Source: Christiangramia sabulilitoris
GTDB taxonomy: Bacteria; Bacteroidota; Bacteroidia; Flavobacteriales; Flavobacteriaceae
DNA length: 64,000 nucleotides
Reading direction: 5' to 3'
NCBI RefSeq assembly: GCF_007050985.1
Contig: NZ_VHSF01000001.1
Coordinates: 310,001-374,000 of the forward strand
This document shows positions 25,002-35,684 of this stretch, piece after piece. The stretch's first letter is position 1, and each line of letters starts with the position of its first letter. The notes beneath the pieces are model-generated. The model made no database searches and was not told the DNA's origin. It worked only from the letters and a program-made list of their open reading frames with translations. The position numbers and the translations under genes are program-made.

Positions 25002-27677
25002 ATGGAGATGAAAAAAATCATATTATTTATCACTATGTTTTCATTACCGTTGATGCTTCTGGCGCAGGAAGTAACGGGGGTGGTAACAGATAATTCCGGA
25101 ACTCCCTTACCCGGGGTTAACGTTTATGAAAAAGGGACTGACAATGGAACCGCTACAGATTTTGATGGGAAATACTCCATTGAAGTACCCGCAGATGCTA
25201 CGCTTGTTTTCAGCTTTGTTGGTTTTGAAGAGAAAGAAGTAGCCGTAGACGGGCGGTCGCAGGTAGATGTATCTCTGGCAGATGGGGTTTCACTGGGTGA
25301 AGTCCAGTTAGTTGGCTCCAGAAGTCCTAAAAGAACCGCTACAGATACTCCGGTTGCCGTTGATGTCATCGATGTTAGTGAGGTAAATACTCAAACCGGT
25401 AAGATCGAGATCAACGAATTATTACAATATGCCGCACCTTCTTTTAATGCCAATAAACAATCCGGTTCAGATGGAGCAGACCATATTGACCCTGCTTCCC
25501 TGAGAGGACTGGGACCAGATCAAACCCTTGTTTTGATAAATGGAAAAAGAAGACACCAGTCTTCCCTTATCAATATTTTTGGTACGCGAGGCCGGGGAAA
25601 TACAGGTACAGATTTGAATGCTATCCCGGCAGCATCTATTAAACGGATAGAGATCCTACGAGATGGTGCATCTGCTCAATATGGTTCAGATGCCATAGCG
25701 GGAGTTATTAATATTGTACTTAAAGACAATGTAGAGGAATTTACTGGTAATGTAAATTACGGTTTTTACAATACCAATGCTGAGGGTGATTTCCCGGAGG
25801 GCACGCCTAACACAGATGGCAACAGGCTTGATACAGATCGTGACGGAAACGCCATTGGCGATGATCAGAATTTTGATGGAGGCTCTGTAAAAGTCGCAGC
25901 TAATTATGGATTCGAAATTGCCGAAGAAGGTTTTGCCAATTTCACCGTAGAATACCTCAACAAAAACAAGACTTTACGCCCAGGCTTTGATTTTAGACGT
26001 GGGTTTGGCGAAGCCTCTATTGAAGGCGTAAACCTTATGGGGAATCTGGCCATTCCTATTTCTGAAAATACAGAGTTTTATGCCTTTGGAGGAAGAAATT
26101 ACCGGGATACTGATGCTTTTGCCTTTACCCGGAATAATCCTACCGCCAGAAACGTGGTAAGCGTTTATCCGAATGGTTTCACACCAAGGATCACTTCTAT
26201 TATAACAGATAATTCTATAGCCGCAGGTTTCAGAACTACTACTGAAAATGGGTGGAATATCGATCTTAGCAACACCTGGGGAAAGAACTTGTTTCATTAT
26301 TATATTAAAGGAACGATCAATGCGTCCCTAGGGGAGATCTCTCCTACAGATTTCGATGCCGGAGGGCATAACCTTAGTCAGAATGTAATAAACCTGGATT
26401 TCTCCAAATATTACGACGACCTTCTGGAGGGAGTGAATTTTGCTTTTGGTGCGGAATACAGAACAGAGAACTTTGAAATTTTTGCTGGTGAGGAAGGCTC
26501 GTACGCTACCTATGATGTAGATGGGAGGCCAATTATAAATCCAGACACACAGCAGCAACCAATAGATCCTATCACCGGAGATACCAGACCGGGAGGTTCA
26601 CAAGGATTCCCCGGCTATGGTCCGGACAATGAAGTTGATCGAAGCAGGTCTAATGTCTCTTTATATGCGGATGGAGAATTTGAATTTACAGAATCATTTT
26701 TATTAGCGGCCGCCGCCAGGTTTGAGAACTATTCAGATTTTGGAAGTACGCTAAATGGTAAATTAGCCGCCAGGTTAAAAGCTACAGACAATATTAACCT
26801 AAGAGGTTCTGTAAGTACAGGATTCAGAGCTCCATCACTGGCACAGATTTATTACAACTTAAAGTTTACCAATTTTGTAGGCGGAGAAGCGCTGGAATCA
26901 CTTTTATCGCCTAATAATAGTCCGGTAACTGCCTCCTTCGGGATTGGTCCGCTGCAGGAAGAAACTGCATTTAATGCCTCTCTTGGGTTTACCGCCAATT
27001 TTGGAAAATTCACCGCTACCGTGGATGGATACTATATCAATGTACAGGACCGTATCGTCCTAACCGGAAACTTTGATGCACCCCAAATCGATAATGTAGA
27101 GGCAGCACAATTCTTTGCCAACGGAGCAGATACAGAAACCCTGGGTCTTGATATTGTTCTTTCCCACCAGTTAGAGCTAGGTGAAGGAAAACTTACCACC
27201 AGCTTTATTGGTAACCTTAACGATATGACCATTACCGATGTGAAAAATGGGAGTCTTAACGAGCAAACATTCTTTGGAGAAAGAGATAAAGCATTCTTAC
27301 TGGCCTCAGCACCAGATAGCAAATTAACCCTGAATATTCTATACGATCTGGATTGGTTTGATGCCGCCCTGGGACTTACCAGGTTTAGCGAGATTACCCT
27401 CTTGGATTTCCAGATGTTTGAAGATGTGGCAGATTATGGAAGTTTGGCCAACCAGGTGGCAGCTGCTTCAGATGTTTATGATGCAAAAATTGTAACCGAC
27501 CTTAATCTTGGATTTAAACTAAATGAGTCACTAAGGTTAAATGTTGGTAGTAACAACCTGTTCAATGTATACCCAGATCAGCAGGATGACTGGACAGAAG
27601 CCGGCGGATACTGGGATGCAGTGCAAATGGGATTTGGCGGAGCTTACTATTATGCTAAGCTAAATATCAATCTATAA
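25002..27677 (+). CDS. TonB-dependent outer-membrane receptor with CarboxypepD_reg domain
   Basis: This is an 891-residue outer-membrane transporter. After a signal peptide (about 1-21) comes a CarboxypepD_reg/DUF4480-like domain (VTGVVTDNSGTPLPGVNVY), then a plug domain (about 120-245, with PASLRGLGPDQTLVLINGKR and YGSDAIAGVINIVLK), and a 22-strand barrel with the usual GFRAPSLAQIYY segment. The start could equally be the second ATG (25008). No susD gene follows, so it is not a SusC-type glycan importer. The ligand may be a siderophore, vitamin or other small molecule. A strong terminator follows, so it is a single-gene unit. Confidence 0.9.
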   Translation: MEMKKIILFITMFSLPLMLLAQEVTGVVTDNSGTPLPGVNVYEKGTDNGTATDFDGKYSIEVPADATLVFSFVGFEEKEVAVDGRSQVDVSLADGVSLGEVQLVGSRSPKRTATDTPVAVDVIDVSEVNTQTGKIEINELLQYAAPSFNANKQSGSDGADHIDPASLRGLGPDQTLVLINGKRRHQSSLINIFGTRGRGNTGTDLNAIPAASIKRIEILRDGASAQYGSDAIAGVINIVLKDNVEEFTGNVNYGFYNTNAEGDFPEGTPNTDGNRLDTDRDGNAIGDDQNFDGGSVKVAANYGFEIAEEGFANFTVEYLNKNKTLRPGFDFRRGFGEASIEGVNLMGNLAIPISENTEFYAFGGRNYRDTDAFAFTRNNPTARNVVSVYPNGFTPRITSIITDNSIAAGFRTTTENGWNIDLSNTWGKNLFHYYIKGTINASLGEISPTDFDAGGHNLSQNVINLDFSKYYDDLLEGVNFAFGAEYRTENFEIFAGEEGSYATYDVDGRPIINPDTQQQPIDPITGDTRPGGSQGFPGYGPDNEVDRSRSNVSLYADGEFEFTESFLLAAAARFENYSDFGSTLNGKLAARLKATDNINLRGSVSTGFRAPSLAQIYYNLKFTNFVGGEALESLLSPNNSPVTASFGIGPLQEETAFNASLGFTANFGKFTATVDGYYINVQDRIVLTGNFDAPQIDNVEAAQFFANGADTETLGLDIVLSHQLELGEGKLTTSFIGNLNDMTITDVKNGSLNEQTFFGERDKAFLLASAPDSKLTLNILYDLDWFDAALGLTRFSEITLLDFQMFEDVADYGSLANQVAAASDVYDAKIVTDLNLGFKLNESLRLNVGSNNLFNVYPDQQDDWTEAGGYWDAVQMGFGGAYYYAKLNINL

Positions 27678-27699
27678 GAATCTCTATAGTCAGATTTTA

Positions 27700-27727
27700 A
27701 AAGCGGGATTAATTTCCCGCTTTTTTT
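27700..27727 (+). terminator. Intrinsic terminator after the TonB receptor gene
   Basis: AAAGCGGGA (27700-27708) pairs with TCCCGCTTT (27715-27723) over a 6-base loop, followed by more Ts. Confidence 0.85.
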
Positions 27728-27942
27728 ATGCCTAATCTCTAAAATCCTCCCTTACTGTTTGTGGTTTATTTTGTTTAACCTTTTACCAAATATTCCTACA
27801 CAAGTTAATATAAACATAAATTTAAATGCTTTTTGTCGATATTTTATAACACTTTATCGATTTAATATGAAATATTAATAGTTTCCAATCCGGAAGCAAA
27901 GTCTTCCCGTAAATACTATTAACTAACTATTACTTTAAATTT

Positions 27943-30900
27943 ATGAATGTAAAATTACTTCAAAGGATGAAGATTTTTTTGATCATCTTCCTTATGGGTA
28001 ACCTTATTGGTTATTCCCAAACCTCAACTGGAGAAATTACTTCGAATCTAGAAAATGATCCCAGGGTCAAAAGTTTTAAAATGGATAACAGCCGTGGAAC
28101 CCCCTCTGTTATTCAACTAAATACTGCCAAAGGACAAATTTCACTTTCCGAAGCTCCTGCTTTTTTATCCAGTTTGATGGGGACCGGACCAGAGACTGTT
28201 TTTATTCTGGAGACATCATTGAACTCTCATGGGTTACAGGTGGATAAATTTCAACAGTATACTAAAGGTATCAAAGTGGAACATGGTGTTATTAAGGCAA
28301 TCTCTAAGAACGGTGTGATCACTGCCTTTACCGCAGAATATTATAACCTGGGTGACTCTTTCCCAGTTTCAACTTCTCTCAATGAAGCTACGGCCCTGCA
28401 AAAAGCGCTTGACTTTGTAGGAGCCAGCCTTTATGCCTGGGAATACATCGAAAGTCTTGGTAGTGACCCAGAGGTTACAGCGGCTTACGACACTTATTAT
28501 CCTAAAGGGGAATTGGTGATTGTTGATGATTATTCAACGGTAGAAGTAGATCCAGCAGTAGCCTATAAATTCAATGTATATGCAGCCGAGCCTGTTTCCA
28601 GGGCAGATATCTATGTAGATGCCAATACGGGAAAGATCCTTTTAAACGATGCAATCATAAAGCATGCTAATGGGCACACTAAGGAAGACATAAAAAAGGA
28701 AGCCACTAAATCTAAATCTACAACCCCTAACCTGCCTTACATAAGCGCTACCGGGGATACGCGTTATGCGGGAACCAGAAGTTTTGACACTTCCCAGGAT
28801 TCCAATGGTTTATTTGCCCTTAAAGGAGTTACTCCTAGTGGAATAGAAAATGAAACTTTCTCTTATGAAGGGATTGGTGGATTACCGCTTAGTATTCCCG
28901 CTCTTTCCACCTTTGCAGAATCTGTGTATGATGGAGACTGTGATTCCCTAAACCCTGAGACCGCAGATAATATCTGGAATGCTTCAGAACATAGAAAGGA
29001 TGATTTCTCTACCACCAGTTTTTATCCCCTGGCGAATGAAAAAAATAATGATGATGTTGCTCTCGATGCACATTGGGGTGCAGAAGTAGTCCTGGATTAT
29101 TGGAAGAACGTACACAATCGCCTTAGTTATGACGATAAGGGAACAAAAGTATTCAACTATGTACATTATGGAGATGCCTATGACAATGCTTTCTGGAATG
29201 GATCTGCCATGACCTACGGCGACGGTAGTTACCAGGGAGGAACAAATCCTGATGGTTCTTTTGCCCCCCTAACTTCTATGGACGTTTGTGCGCATGAGAT
29301 TGGTCATGGAGTATGTGAATTTACAGCAGACCTGGTGTATGCCAGAGAATCTGGAGCCATGAATGAAGGTTTTTCAGACATTTGGGCCGCTACCGTAGAA
29401 CATTACGTGCTTTCCCAGATCGATTCTTCCTTACAATACGACCCATGGGGAATTGGAGAGCAAATAGACGAGAGAGATGGTGGTTTACAGCCTGGCGATG
29501 CGAATGCCAGAGCATTGCGCTGGATGGACGACCCAAAAGCTGCCGGAGACCCGGATTCTTATGGAGGTGAAAACTGGCAGAATCCGGACTGTGGAACTCC
29601 TACCCTGGCTAATGACCAGTGTGGTGTGCACACCAACTCGGGAGTACTTAACAAATGGTTCTACTTCCTTGTTAGCGGTAGCGGGCAAAGTTTTTCTCCC
29701 GGTTTCAGTAAAGCTTCTGCAGACGACCAGGTAACAGATGCCGGAAATTCATATGAAGTTTTTGGTCTGGATTTCGAGAAATCAGCCCAGATCGCTTATA
29801 TCGCGGAGACAATGTTGTCACCCAATGCGAAATTCGCTGAAATGCGGGAAACCTCCATCCTTGTAGCTCAAACCTTATTTGGTATTGGTTCTTTTGAAGA
29901 GGAGCAAACTACCAATGCATGGCATGCTGTAGATATAGGAGAAAGATATAATGCCGGTGAGCCAAATACCATTACATTTAGCGATAGCAATGTCCAGATC
30001 TTTAGTGAAGATAATGAGCTTAATGGATGTGAAGATTTCAATACCTATTCTGTGGTGCTTACCGGGGTTGAAGTACCTGCCTCGGCCAAGATCACTTTAA
30101 ATACTTCAGGCAGCACTGCAGAGGAAGAATCAGATTTTTCTGTATCTACTAAAACATTAAATTTTACAGGATCAGAAACTAAATCTATCCAGATTACAGT
30201 ATATGATGATGCGGTAATTGAAGACAGTGAAACTATCGTTCTTTCATTTATATATAACGGAACTTTCCATAAGCAGGAATACGCTATATCTGATAACGAT
30301 TTTGCGCCAAGGACCGGGACAGAAGAATTCGACCTTTTAATGGAAGCCTTTGATCAGGATGGCATGCCGGCCGACTGGTCTACCGTAGCACTTGCTGAAG
30401 GGTCCAACATCTGGAAAGTGAATGGAGATCTTTCTGCAGCGGGCAGAGCATATATTAGCGATGGAATAACAGATATACCTTTCTACGATCAAAATTCGCC
30501 TTCTCATACCATCCTAAGGTCTTCACTTATCAATGCAGCTGCAGCCAGCAACGTTAAAGTAAGTTTCGATTGGGAAGCAGGTGGAGAGACAGATGCTGTG
30601 GATACTTCTGTTATTTTTGATTATGGGGAGTTTGTATATTCTCTAGATGGTTCTGATTATGTACCTGTACAAAAATTTGTAGGTGCCGGGCCTTTAGGTG
30701 TGAATACCGCCAGTGGAACCTTTACTGCCGAGATCCCGGAACTAGATGGTAAAGCATTCTTCCTTGGATGGAGATGGTACAACGACACCAATGCCGGAAC
30801 TCAGTTTAGTTTCGCCATAGATAATGTAAAAGTATCTGCGATACCTGCAGGTATAGAAACTCAGCAGGACGAGCAGGCAACTGCAACTGTACAATCCGGG

Positions 30901-32205
30901 AATACTATTTATTTCTTAAGTAATACAGATAAAGCCCTGATCGCTAAAATCGAGAATGCTTCAGCAGATCTTGGTTGTGTGACTATGAGTGTTACCAGTG
31001 CAGGGAACAGCTTTAAAGTATTCCCTAATATTTCTACGGCCAGACCTTCTAAGTCATTCAGTATTTCTACTGAAAATACTGAAGCTACCTATGATCTTAC
31101 TATCTATTTTACTGAAGAAGAGCTTTCAGCCTTCGATGCTACCACGGAACTTATTCCTTTAAAAGTGAATAGCATGAATATCGATGATGCCGATGATCGT
31201 GCCGGTAACTTTCAGTTAAACGGTAGTCTTACCGATGTGAATACAATAGATGAATTTAGAGCCTATACAGGAACGTTTTCTGGCTCCGGAAGTATTTCTA
31301 TAGTTCAGGATTTCGCTTATTGTACCGCTGCTCCTTCACCATGGAAATCTGCCGATGTTGGAAATAGCCAATTAGCAGGTGAGATCTGTTACTTAGATGG
31401 GCATTTCGAGCTTACAGGTTCTGGTATGGGGATGAATGATAAGGCAGATGCTTTCTATTTCACCTACCAGGAAGTAACAGGAGATGCTGAAGTGATCGCA
31501 AAGCTGAACAGTTTTAATAATGGCGGCCTTCATGGTACTGCGTCTGTTGTGATTAGGGAAACCCTGGATGCAGGTGCAAAAGTAGCGGCAACCACGATTA
31601 CTGCAAACCCTAACTTTAGAGGAGCAGAGGTTCAGTTACAGTTCAGAAAATCAACCGGAGGAAAATTAACGAATTCTAAATCTCAGTCTTCCTCGATACC
31701 TCAATACATAAGGATCGTTAGATCTGAAAATATGATCACTTCTTATGTTGGAAGTTCAACAAGTTCCTGGACCGAAGTAGCCTCTACAAGGGTGAATTTT
31801 GGAGCTACGGTTTATGTAGGGATAGGAGTTGCTTCTGGCTCGAACAGTACTACTACCATGGCCGATTTTAGCGAGTTAAGTGTACTTCAGGGAGCACAGG
31901 TTGCAGGTGCAAAACAAGGAATTGGAACTAAATCTGCATCGATTAGCGAGGATAGCAAAGAAACTAAAAGCTTTGATCTATATCCTAACCCTGCAGTGAA
32001 CAGGATCCATGTAGAAGTTGAAGACTCTACCATTAGCGCTGTAGGCATTTACAATATGAACGGGCAGTTAATGGATCAGGTTAACTATGGGAAACCTTTA
32101 GCTAAGGCGACTGTAGATGTTTCTCAATTACTTTCTGGGATGTATATTTTAAAGGTACATACCGGTGAGGGAGATATCCTGAACAAACAGTTTTTGAAAA
32201 AGTAA
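27943..32205 (+). CDS. Secreted M4 (thermolysin-like) metalloprotease with accessory domains and T9SS sorting domain
   Basis: This 1420-residue extracellular protease has a signal peptide (about 8-26), an FTP/PepSY propeptide (about 30-240) and an M4 catalytic domain (about 250-660). The zinc motif is HEIGH (His451, His455), with third ligand Glu475 in NEGFSD and the substrate-binding His in GVHTNSGVLNKWF. Next come a Calx-beta-like domain (about 680-785), a choice-of-anchor J-type domain with DQDGMPADW (about 795-970), and a concanavalin-like/DUF1349-like domain (about 1125-1310). The C-terminal 75 residues (DLYPNPA..., ending in KQFLKK) are a type A T9SS sorting domain, so it is exported by the gliding-type secretion system. 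Domain limits are estimates. Confidence 0.9.
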   Translation: MNVKLLQRMKIFLIIFLMGNLIGYSQTSTGEITSNLENDPRVKSFKMDNSRGTPSVIQLNTAKGQISLSEAPAFLSSLMGTGPETVFILETSLNSHGLQVDKFQQYTKGIKVEHGVIKAISKNGVITAFTAEYYNLGDSFPVSTSLNEATALQKALDFVGASLYAWEYIESLGSDPEVTAAYDTYYPKGELVIVDDYSTVEVDPAVAYKFNVYAAEPVSRADIYVDANTGKILLNDAIIKHANGHTKEDIKKEATKSKSTTPNLPYISATGDTRYAGTRSFDTSQDSNGLFALKGVTPSGIENETFSYEGIGGLPLSIPALSTFAESVYDGDCDSLNPETADNIWNASEHRKDDFSTTSFYPLANEKNNDDVALDAHWGAEVVLDYWKNVHNRLSYDDKGTKVFNYVHYGDAYDNAFWNGSAMTYGDGSYQGGTNPDGSFAPLTSMDVCAHEIGHGVCEFTADLVYARESGAMNEGFSDIWAATVEHYVLSQIDSSLQYDPWGIGEQIDERDGGLQPGDANARALRWMDDPKAAGDPDSYGGENWQNPDCGTPTLANDQCGVHTNSGVLNKWFYFLVSGSGQSFSPGFSKASADDQVTDAGNSYEVFGLDFEKSAQIAYIAETMLSPNAKFAEMRETSILVAQTLFGIGSFEEEQTTNAWHAVDIGERYNAGEPNTITFSDSNVQIFSEDNELNGCEDFNTYSVVLTGVEVPASAKITLNTSGSTAEEESDFSVSTKTLNFTGSETKSIQITVYDDAVIEDSETIVLSFIYNGTFHKQEYAISDNDFAPRTGTEEFDLLMEAFDQDGMPADWSTVALAEGSNIWKVNGDLSAAGRAYISDGITDIPFYDQNSPSHTILRSSLINAAAASNVKVSFDWEAGGETDAVDTSVIFDYGEFVYSLDGSDYVPVQKFVGAGPLGVNTASGTFTAEIPELDGKAFFLGWRWYNDTNAGTQFSFAIDNVKVSAIPAGIETQQDEQATATVQSGNTIYFLSNTDKALIAKIENASADLGCVTMSVTSAGNSFKVFPNISTARPSKSFSISTENTEATYDLTIYFTEEELSAFDATTELIPLKVNSMNIDDADDRAGNFQLNGSLTDVNTIDEFRAYTGTFSGSGSISIVQDFAYCTAAPSPWKSADVGNSQLAGEICYLDGHFELTGSGMGMNDKADAFYFTYQEVTGDAEVIAKLNSFNNGGLHGTASVVIRETLDAGAKVAATTITANPNFRGAEVQLQFRKSTGGKLTNSKSQSSSIPQYIRIVRSENMITSYVGSSTSSWTEVASTRVNFGATVYVGIGVASGSNSTTTMADFSELSVLQGAQVAGAKQGIGTKSASISEDSKETKSFDLYPNPAVNRIHVEVEDSTISAVGIYNMNGQLMDQVNYGKPLAKATVDVSQLLSGMYILKVHTGEGDILNKQFLKK

Positions 32206-32226
32206 CTTACCCTACACTTTTTCCTC

Positions 32227-32256
32227 AAAGGCCGGACTTAGTTCCGGCCTTTTTTG
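32227..32256 (+). terminator. Intrinsic terminator after the M4 protease gene
   Basis: AAAGGCCGGA (32227-32236) pairs perfectly with 32243-32252 over a 6-base loop, followed by a T run. Confidence 0.87.
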
Positions 32257-32369
32257 TTTTTATAAAATTACAAAACAGACTCTTAGTATATTTTTAACTG
32301 GTTTACGGGAACATATTTTTTAATTTTAACGATAGTCGAATTTATTATACATCCGGTAATTCCTAATCT

Positions 32370-35300
32370 ATGGCCAATACATCAAATTCAAAAGAAACTC
32401 AATGGTATAAAGACGCGATAATCTATGAACTGCATATCAAAGCTTTTTTCGACAGTAATGGCGATGGAATTGGAGATTTTGAGGGACTCATGCAAAAACT
32501 GGATTACCTGGAAGACCTTGGAGTAACCGCGATCTGGCTTTTACCTTTTTACCCTTCTCCATTACGAGACGATGGTTATGATATTGCAGACTATTACTCC
32601 ATAAACCCTTCCTACGGTGATGTAGAAGATTTCAAGATCTTCATCAAAGAGGCTCATTCCCGCGGTTTAAAGGTCATAACTGAGCTTGTTATTAATCACA
32701 CTTCAGATCAACATCCCTGGTTTCAAAGAGCAAGGAAAGCGCCTGAAGATTCTAATGAAAGGGACTATTATGTATGGAGCGATGATCCTCAGAAATACAA
32801 AGATGCCCGTATTATTTTTACAGATACCGAACCCTCCAACTGGAGCTGGGATGCTGAAGCTCAGTCTTATTACTGGCACAGGTTCTTCTCTCATCAACCC
32901 GATCTTAATTTTGATAATCCAAAAGTTCAGGAAGAGGTTTTTAATATTCTCGATTACTGGTGCAAAATGGGCGTGGATGGATTTAGGCTGGATGCGGTTC
33001 CTTATTTGTTCGAAAGAGAGGATACCAATTGTGAAAATCTACAACCAACGCATGATTTTCTCAAAAAACTACGAGCTCATGTAGACAAGCATTACGACAA
33101 TAAAGTGTTGCTTGCTGAAGCCAATATGTGGCCCGAAGATTCTGCAGCTTATTTTGGGGATGGCGATGAGTGCCATATGAACTACCATTTTCCCATTATG
33201 CCGCGGATGTTCATGGCCGTTAAGATGGAAGACCGCTACCCTATTATTGATATCATAGACCAGACTCCCGAGATTCCTGAAAATTGCCAGTGGGGAATCT
33301 TTCTTAGGAACCACGATGAATTAACCCTGGAGATGGTCACCGATGAAGAAAGGGATTATATGTATAAAGTATATACCAAAGATCCACAGGCGAAGATCAA
33401 TGTGGGAATCAGGCACCGTTTAGCGCCATTACTTGAAAATAACCGGAGTAAGATTGAACTTATGAACGTCCTGTTATTTTCCCTCCCCGGGACTCCAATA
33501 ATTTATTATGGAGATGAAATAGGAATGGGTGACAATTTTTACCTCGGAGACCGCGACGGAGTTAGAACTCCTATGCAGTGGACATCAGACCGGAACGCCG
33601 GGTTTTCGAAAGCAAATCCCCATAAATTGTATCTCCCGCTAATTATAGATCCCGAATATAAATATGAAGCTATAAATGTGGAAACCCAGCAAATGACCTC
33701 CTCTTCCCTGCTCTGGTGGATGAAAAGGATCATTGGAATGCGTAAGAAATATAAAGCATTCGGGCGGGGCGATATTGAATTTCTATCTCCTGCAAATTCA
33801 AAGATCATAGCATACACCAGGACTTTTGAAGATGAACAAATACTGGTTTTGGGAAATCTTTCCCGCTTTTCCCAGCCTGCAGAACTTGACCTGGCCGAAT
33901 ACAAAGGTTATACTCCGGTGGAAGTTTTTAGTCATAACAGGTTTCCACAAATTTCTGAAAGACCTTACCTATTTACCCTTTCTCCTTATGGCTATTACTG
34001 GTTTATACTGGAAAAAGAAAGAGAACGGGTTGAAGGCGAAAGCAAAATACCGGTATTGAAAATTGATAACTGGAACAACCTTTTAAAGAACAGGACCCTG
34101 CAAAAACTTTCAGAACAGATCCTGCCACCATACCTTTTGAACCGTCGCTGGTTTGAAATTGCGGGAAGAAAAATTCAGGAAATTAATATTAGGGAATCTA
34201 TTGAGGTCAAGATCAGTGATCTTCCAACGAGGATCATAATCCTGCAGGTAACTTTTAATGAAGGTCTTCCAGAATATTATCAACTTCCGGTTTCTTTCAC
34301 TTCTGCAGACGATGAGGCTGTTTTAAAGGAAATCCCTAAACGCGGAATTATTGCGAAATTAAAAATTGGCGATGACCAGGGTTATTTATTTGATTCTATA
34401 TATGCAGAGGATTACCGGGAATACCTCATTGAAAATTTCAGAAAATCTAAGTCCACTAAAACCGGAACTGGCACCTTAAATTTTTCCGCGGAAAAATCTA
34501 TAATTAAAGATCTGGAACAGGAGATAAGATCTGAACTGGTAAATACCGAACATAGGCAGACATTGATCACCTATAATAACGAGCTTCTTCTGAAAATATA
34601 TAGAAGACTTGATCAATCCTTTAATCCAGATGTGGAAACGATCAAATTCCTGTCCACCCAGACGAGCTTTGATAAGATCTCAAAATATGCAGGAACTTTG
34701 AGTTTCGAACAGAGGTCTGGTAAAGCTTATTTTCTGGGAATGTTACAGCTTCTAACAGAGAATCAGGGAGAAGTATGGGATCATATTAAGGATCTTTTGA
34801 ACAGGTATTATGAAGAGGTTTTAACCAGAAGCGGAGATACAGATTATAAAAAACTCGATGAACATATTACAGAACCTCTTGCTTACGAAGACTTTCCGGA
34901 AACGATTAAGGAAATGACGGGGATCATACTTCCAGAAAGAATCTATCAGTTAGGAGAATTCACAGCAGAATTGCATACCTCATTATCTGAACATGACTCA
35001 GATAAAAATTTCGATAAGGAAGAATCTTCGCTGCACTACCAGCGATCTCTTTTCTCTGGGCTTCAAACGTTGACGAGAACCAGCCTGGAAAAATTAAAGA
35101 AAATTATCGAACAGCTTCCCGAAAGCACGGCGATGGAAGCGCGTGAAGTGATAGATCTCAAAAAAGAGATCCTGGATTGTTTCAGGAAAATATATGATCA
35201 CAAAATTTCAGTAATGAAGATCAGGACTCATGGTGATTTCGACTTGAAACAGATCCTCTGGACCGGGCGCGAATACATTATGAACAGTTTTGAGGGCGAC

Positions 35301-35678
35301 TCGTCAAAATCCTTTAGCGAACGGCGTATAAGACGTTCTGCCATGAGAGATCTTGCGGCAATGATAAGCTCGCTTCATTATGTATCATACAGCAATATCA
35401 TTTCTTCAGAATTTGACCAGCGCCGAAAAGAGGGAGACCTTGAAGCATGGGCAGAAACCTGGCACTATTACACCAGCAGGTTATATATAAAAGGATACCT
35501 TGATAAGGCTGCAAACAAGGATTTTGTTCCGAAGGATCAGGCCGATTTTAAGATTCTATTACAAACCTTTTTACTTGAAAAAGCCCTGAACGAGCTTGAT
35601 TATGAGATCGAAAACAGGCCTGAATGGATCCTGATTCCACTGCGGGCTATTAAAGCTATCCTTAAAAATTATGATTAA
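32370..35678 (+). CDS. treS: Trehalose synthase / maltokinase fusion protein with altered kinase motifs
   Basis: The 1102-residue protein has an N-terminal GH13 trehalose synthase (about 10-560) interconverting maltose and trehalose. Its nucleophile Asp208 (GFRLDAV), acid/base Glu250 (LLAEANMW) and Asp316 (RNHDE) are intact. The C-terminal half (about 580-1100) is a Pep2/Mak-type maltokinase domain, which in relatives makes maltose 1-phosphate for GlgE. Its catalytic loop reads HGDFDLKQ (954-961) instead of HGDYHLGQ, and SFEG (973-976) replaces DFEG, so the metal-binding Asp of the second motif is missing. Kinase activity is therefore doubtful. No glgE or glgB is adjacent. The gene is convergent with the next one with six bases between stops. 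Confidence 0.88.
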   Translation: MANTSNSKETQWYKDAIIYELHIKAFFDSNGDGIGDFEGLMQKLDYLEDLGVTAIWLLPFYPSPLRDDGYDIADYYSINPSYGDVEDFKIFIKEAHSRGLKVITELVINHTSDQHPWFQRARKAPEDSNERDYYVWSDDPQKYKDARIIFTDTEPSNWSWDAEAQSYYWHRFFSHQPDLNFDNPKVQEEVFNILDYWCKMGVDGFRLDAVPYLFEREDTNCENLQPTHDFLKKLRAHVDKHYDNKVLLAEANMWPEDSAAYFGDGDECHMNYHFPIMPRMFMAVKMEDRYPIIDIIDQTPEIPENCQWGIFLRNHDELTLEMVTDEERDYMYKVYTKDPQAKINVGIRHRLAPLLENNRSKIELMNVLLFSLPGTPIIYYGDEIGMGDNFYLGDRDGVRTPMQWTSDRNAGFSKANPHKLYLPLIIDPEYKYEAINVETQQMTSSSLLWWMKRIIGMRKKYKAFGRGDIEFLSPANSKIIAYTRTFEDEQILVLGNLSRFSQPAELDLAEYKGYTPVEVFSHNRFPQISERPYLFTLSPYGYYWFILEKERERVEGESKIPVLKIDNWNNLLKNRTLQKLSEQILPPYLLNRRWFEIAGRKIQEINIRESIEVKISDLPTRIIILQVTFNEGLPEYYQLPVSFTSADDEAVLKEIPKRGIIAKLKIGDDQGYLFDSIYAEDYREYLIENFRKSKSTKTGTGTLNFSAEKSIIKDLEQEIRSELVNTEHRQTLITYNNELLLKIYRRLDQSFNPDVETIKFLSTQTSFDKISKYAGTLSFEQRSGKAYFLGMLQLLTENQGEVWDHIKDLLNRYYEEVLTRSGDTDYKKLDEHITEPLAYEDFPETIKEMTGIILPERIYQLGEFTAELHTSLSEHDSDKNFDKEESSLHYQRSLFSGLQTLTRTSLEKLKKIIEQLPESTAMEAREVIDLKKEILDCFRKIYDHKISVMKIRTHGDFDLKQILWTGREYIMNSFEGDSSKSFSERRIRRSAMRDLAAMISSLHYVSYSNIISSEFDQRRKEGDLEAWAETWHYYTSRLYIKGYLDKAANKDFVPKDQADFKILLQTFLLEKALNELDYEIENRPEWILIPLRAIKAILKNYD

Positions 35679-35684
35679 AACTAA

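Noticed and set aside
25002-27677. Considered a SusC-type glycan importer
   Set aside because: There is no SusD-like gene next to it. The plug and barrel look like a general TonB-dependent receptor with a CarboxypepD_reg domain.
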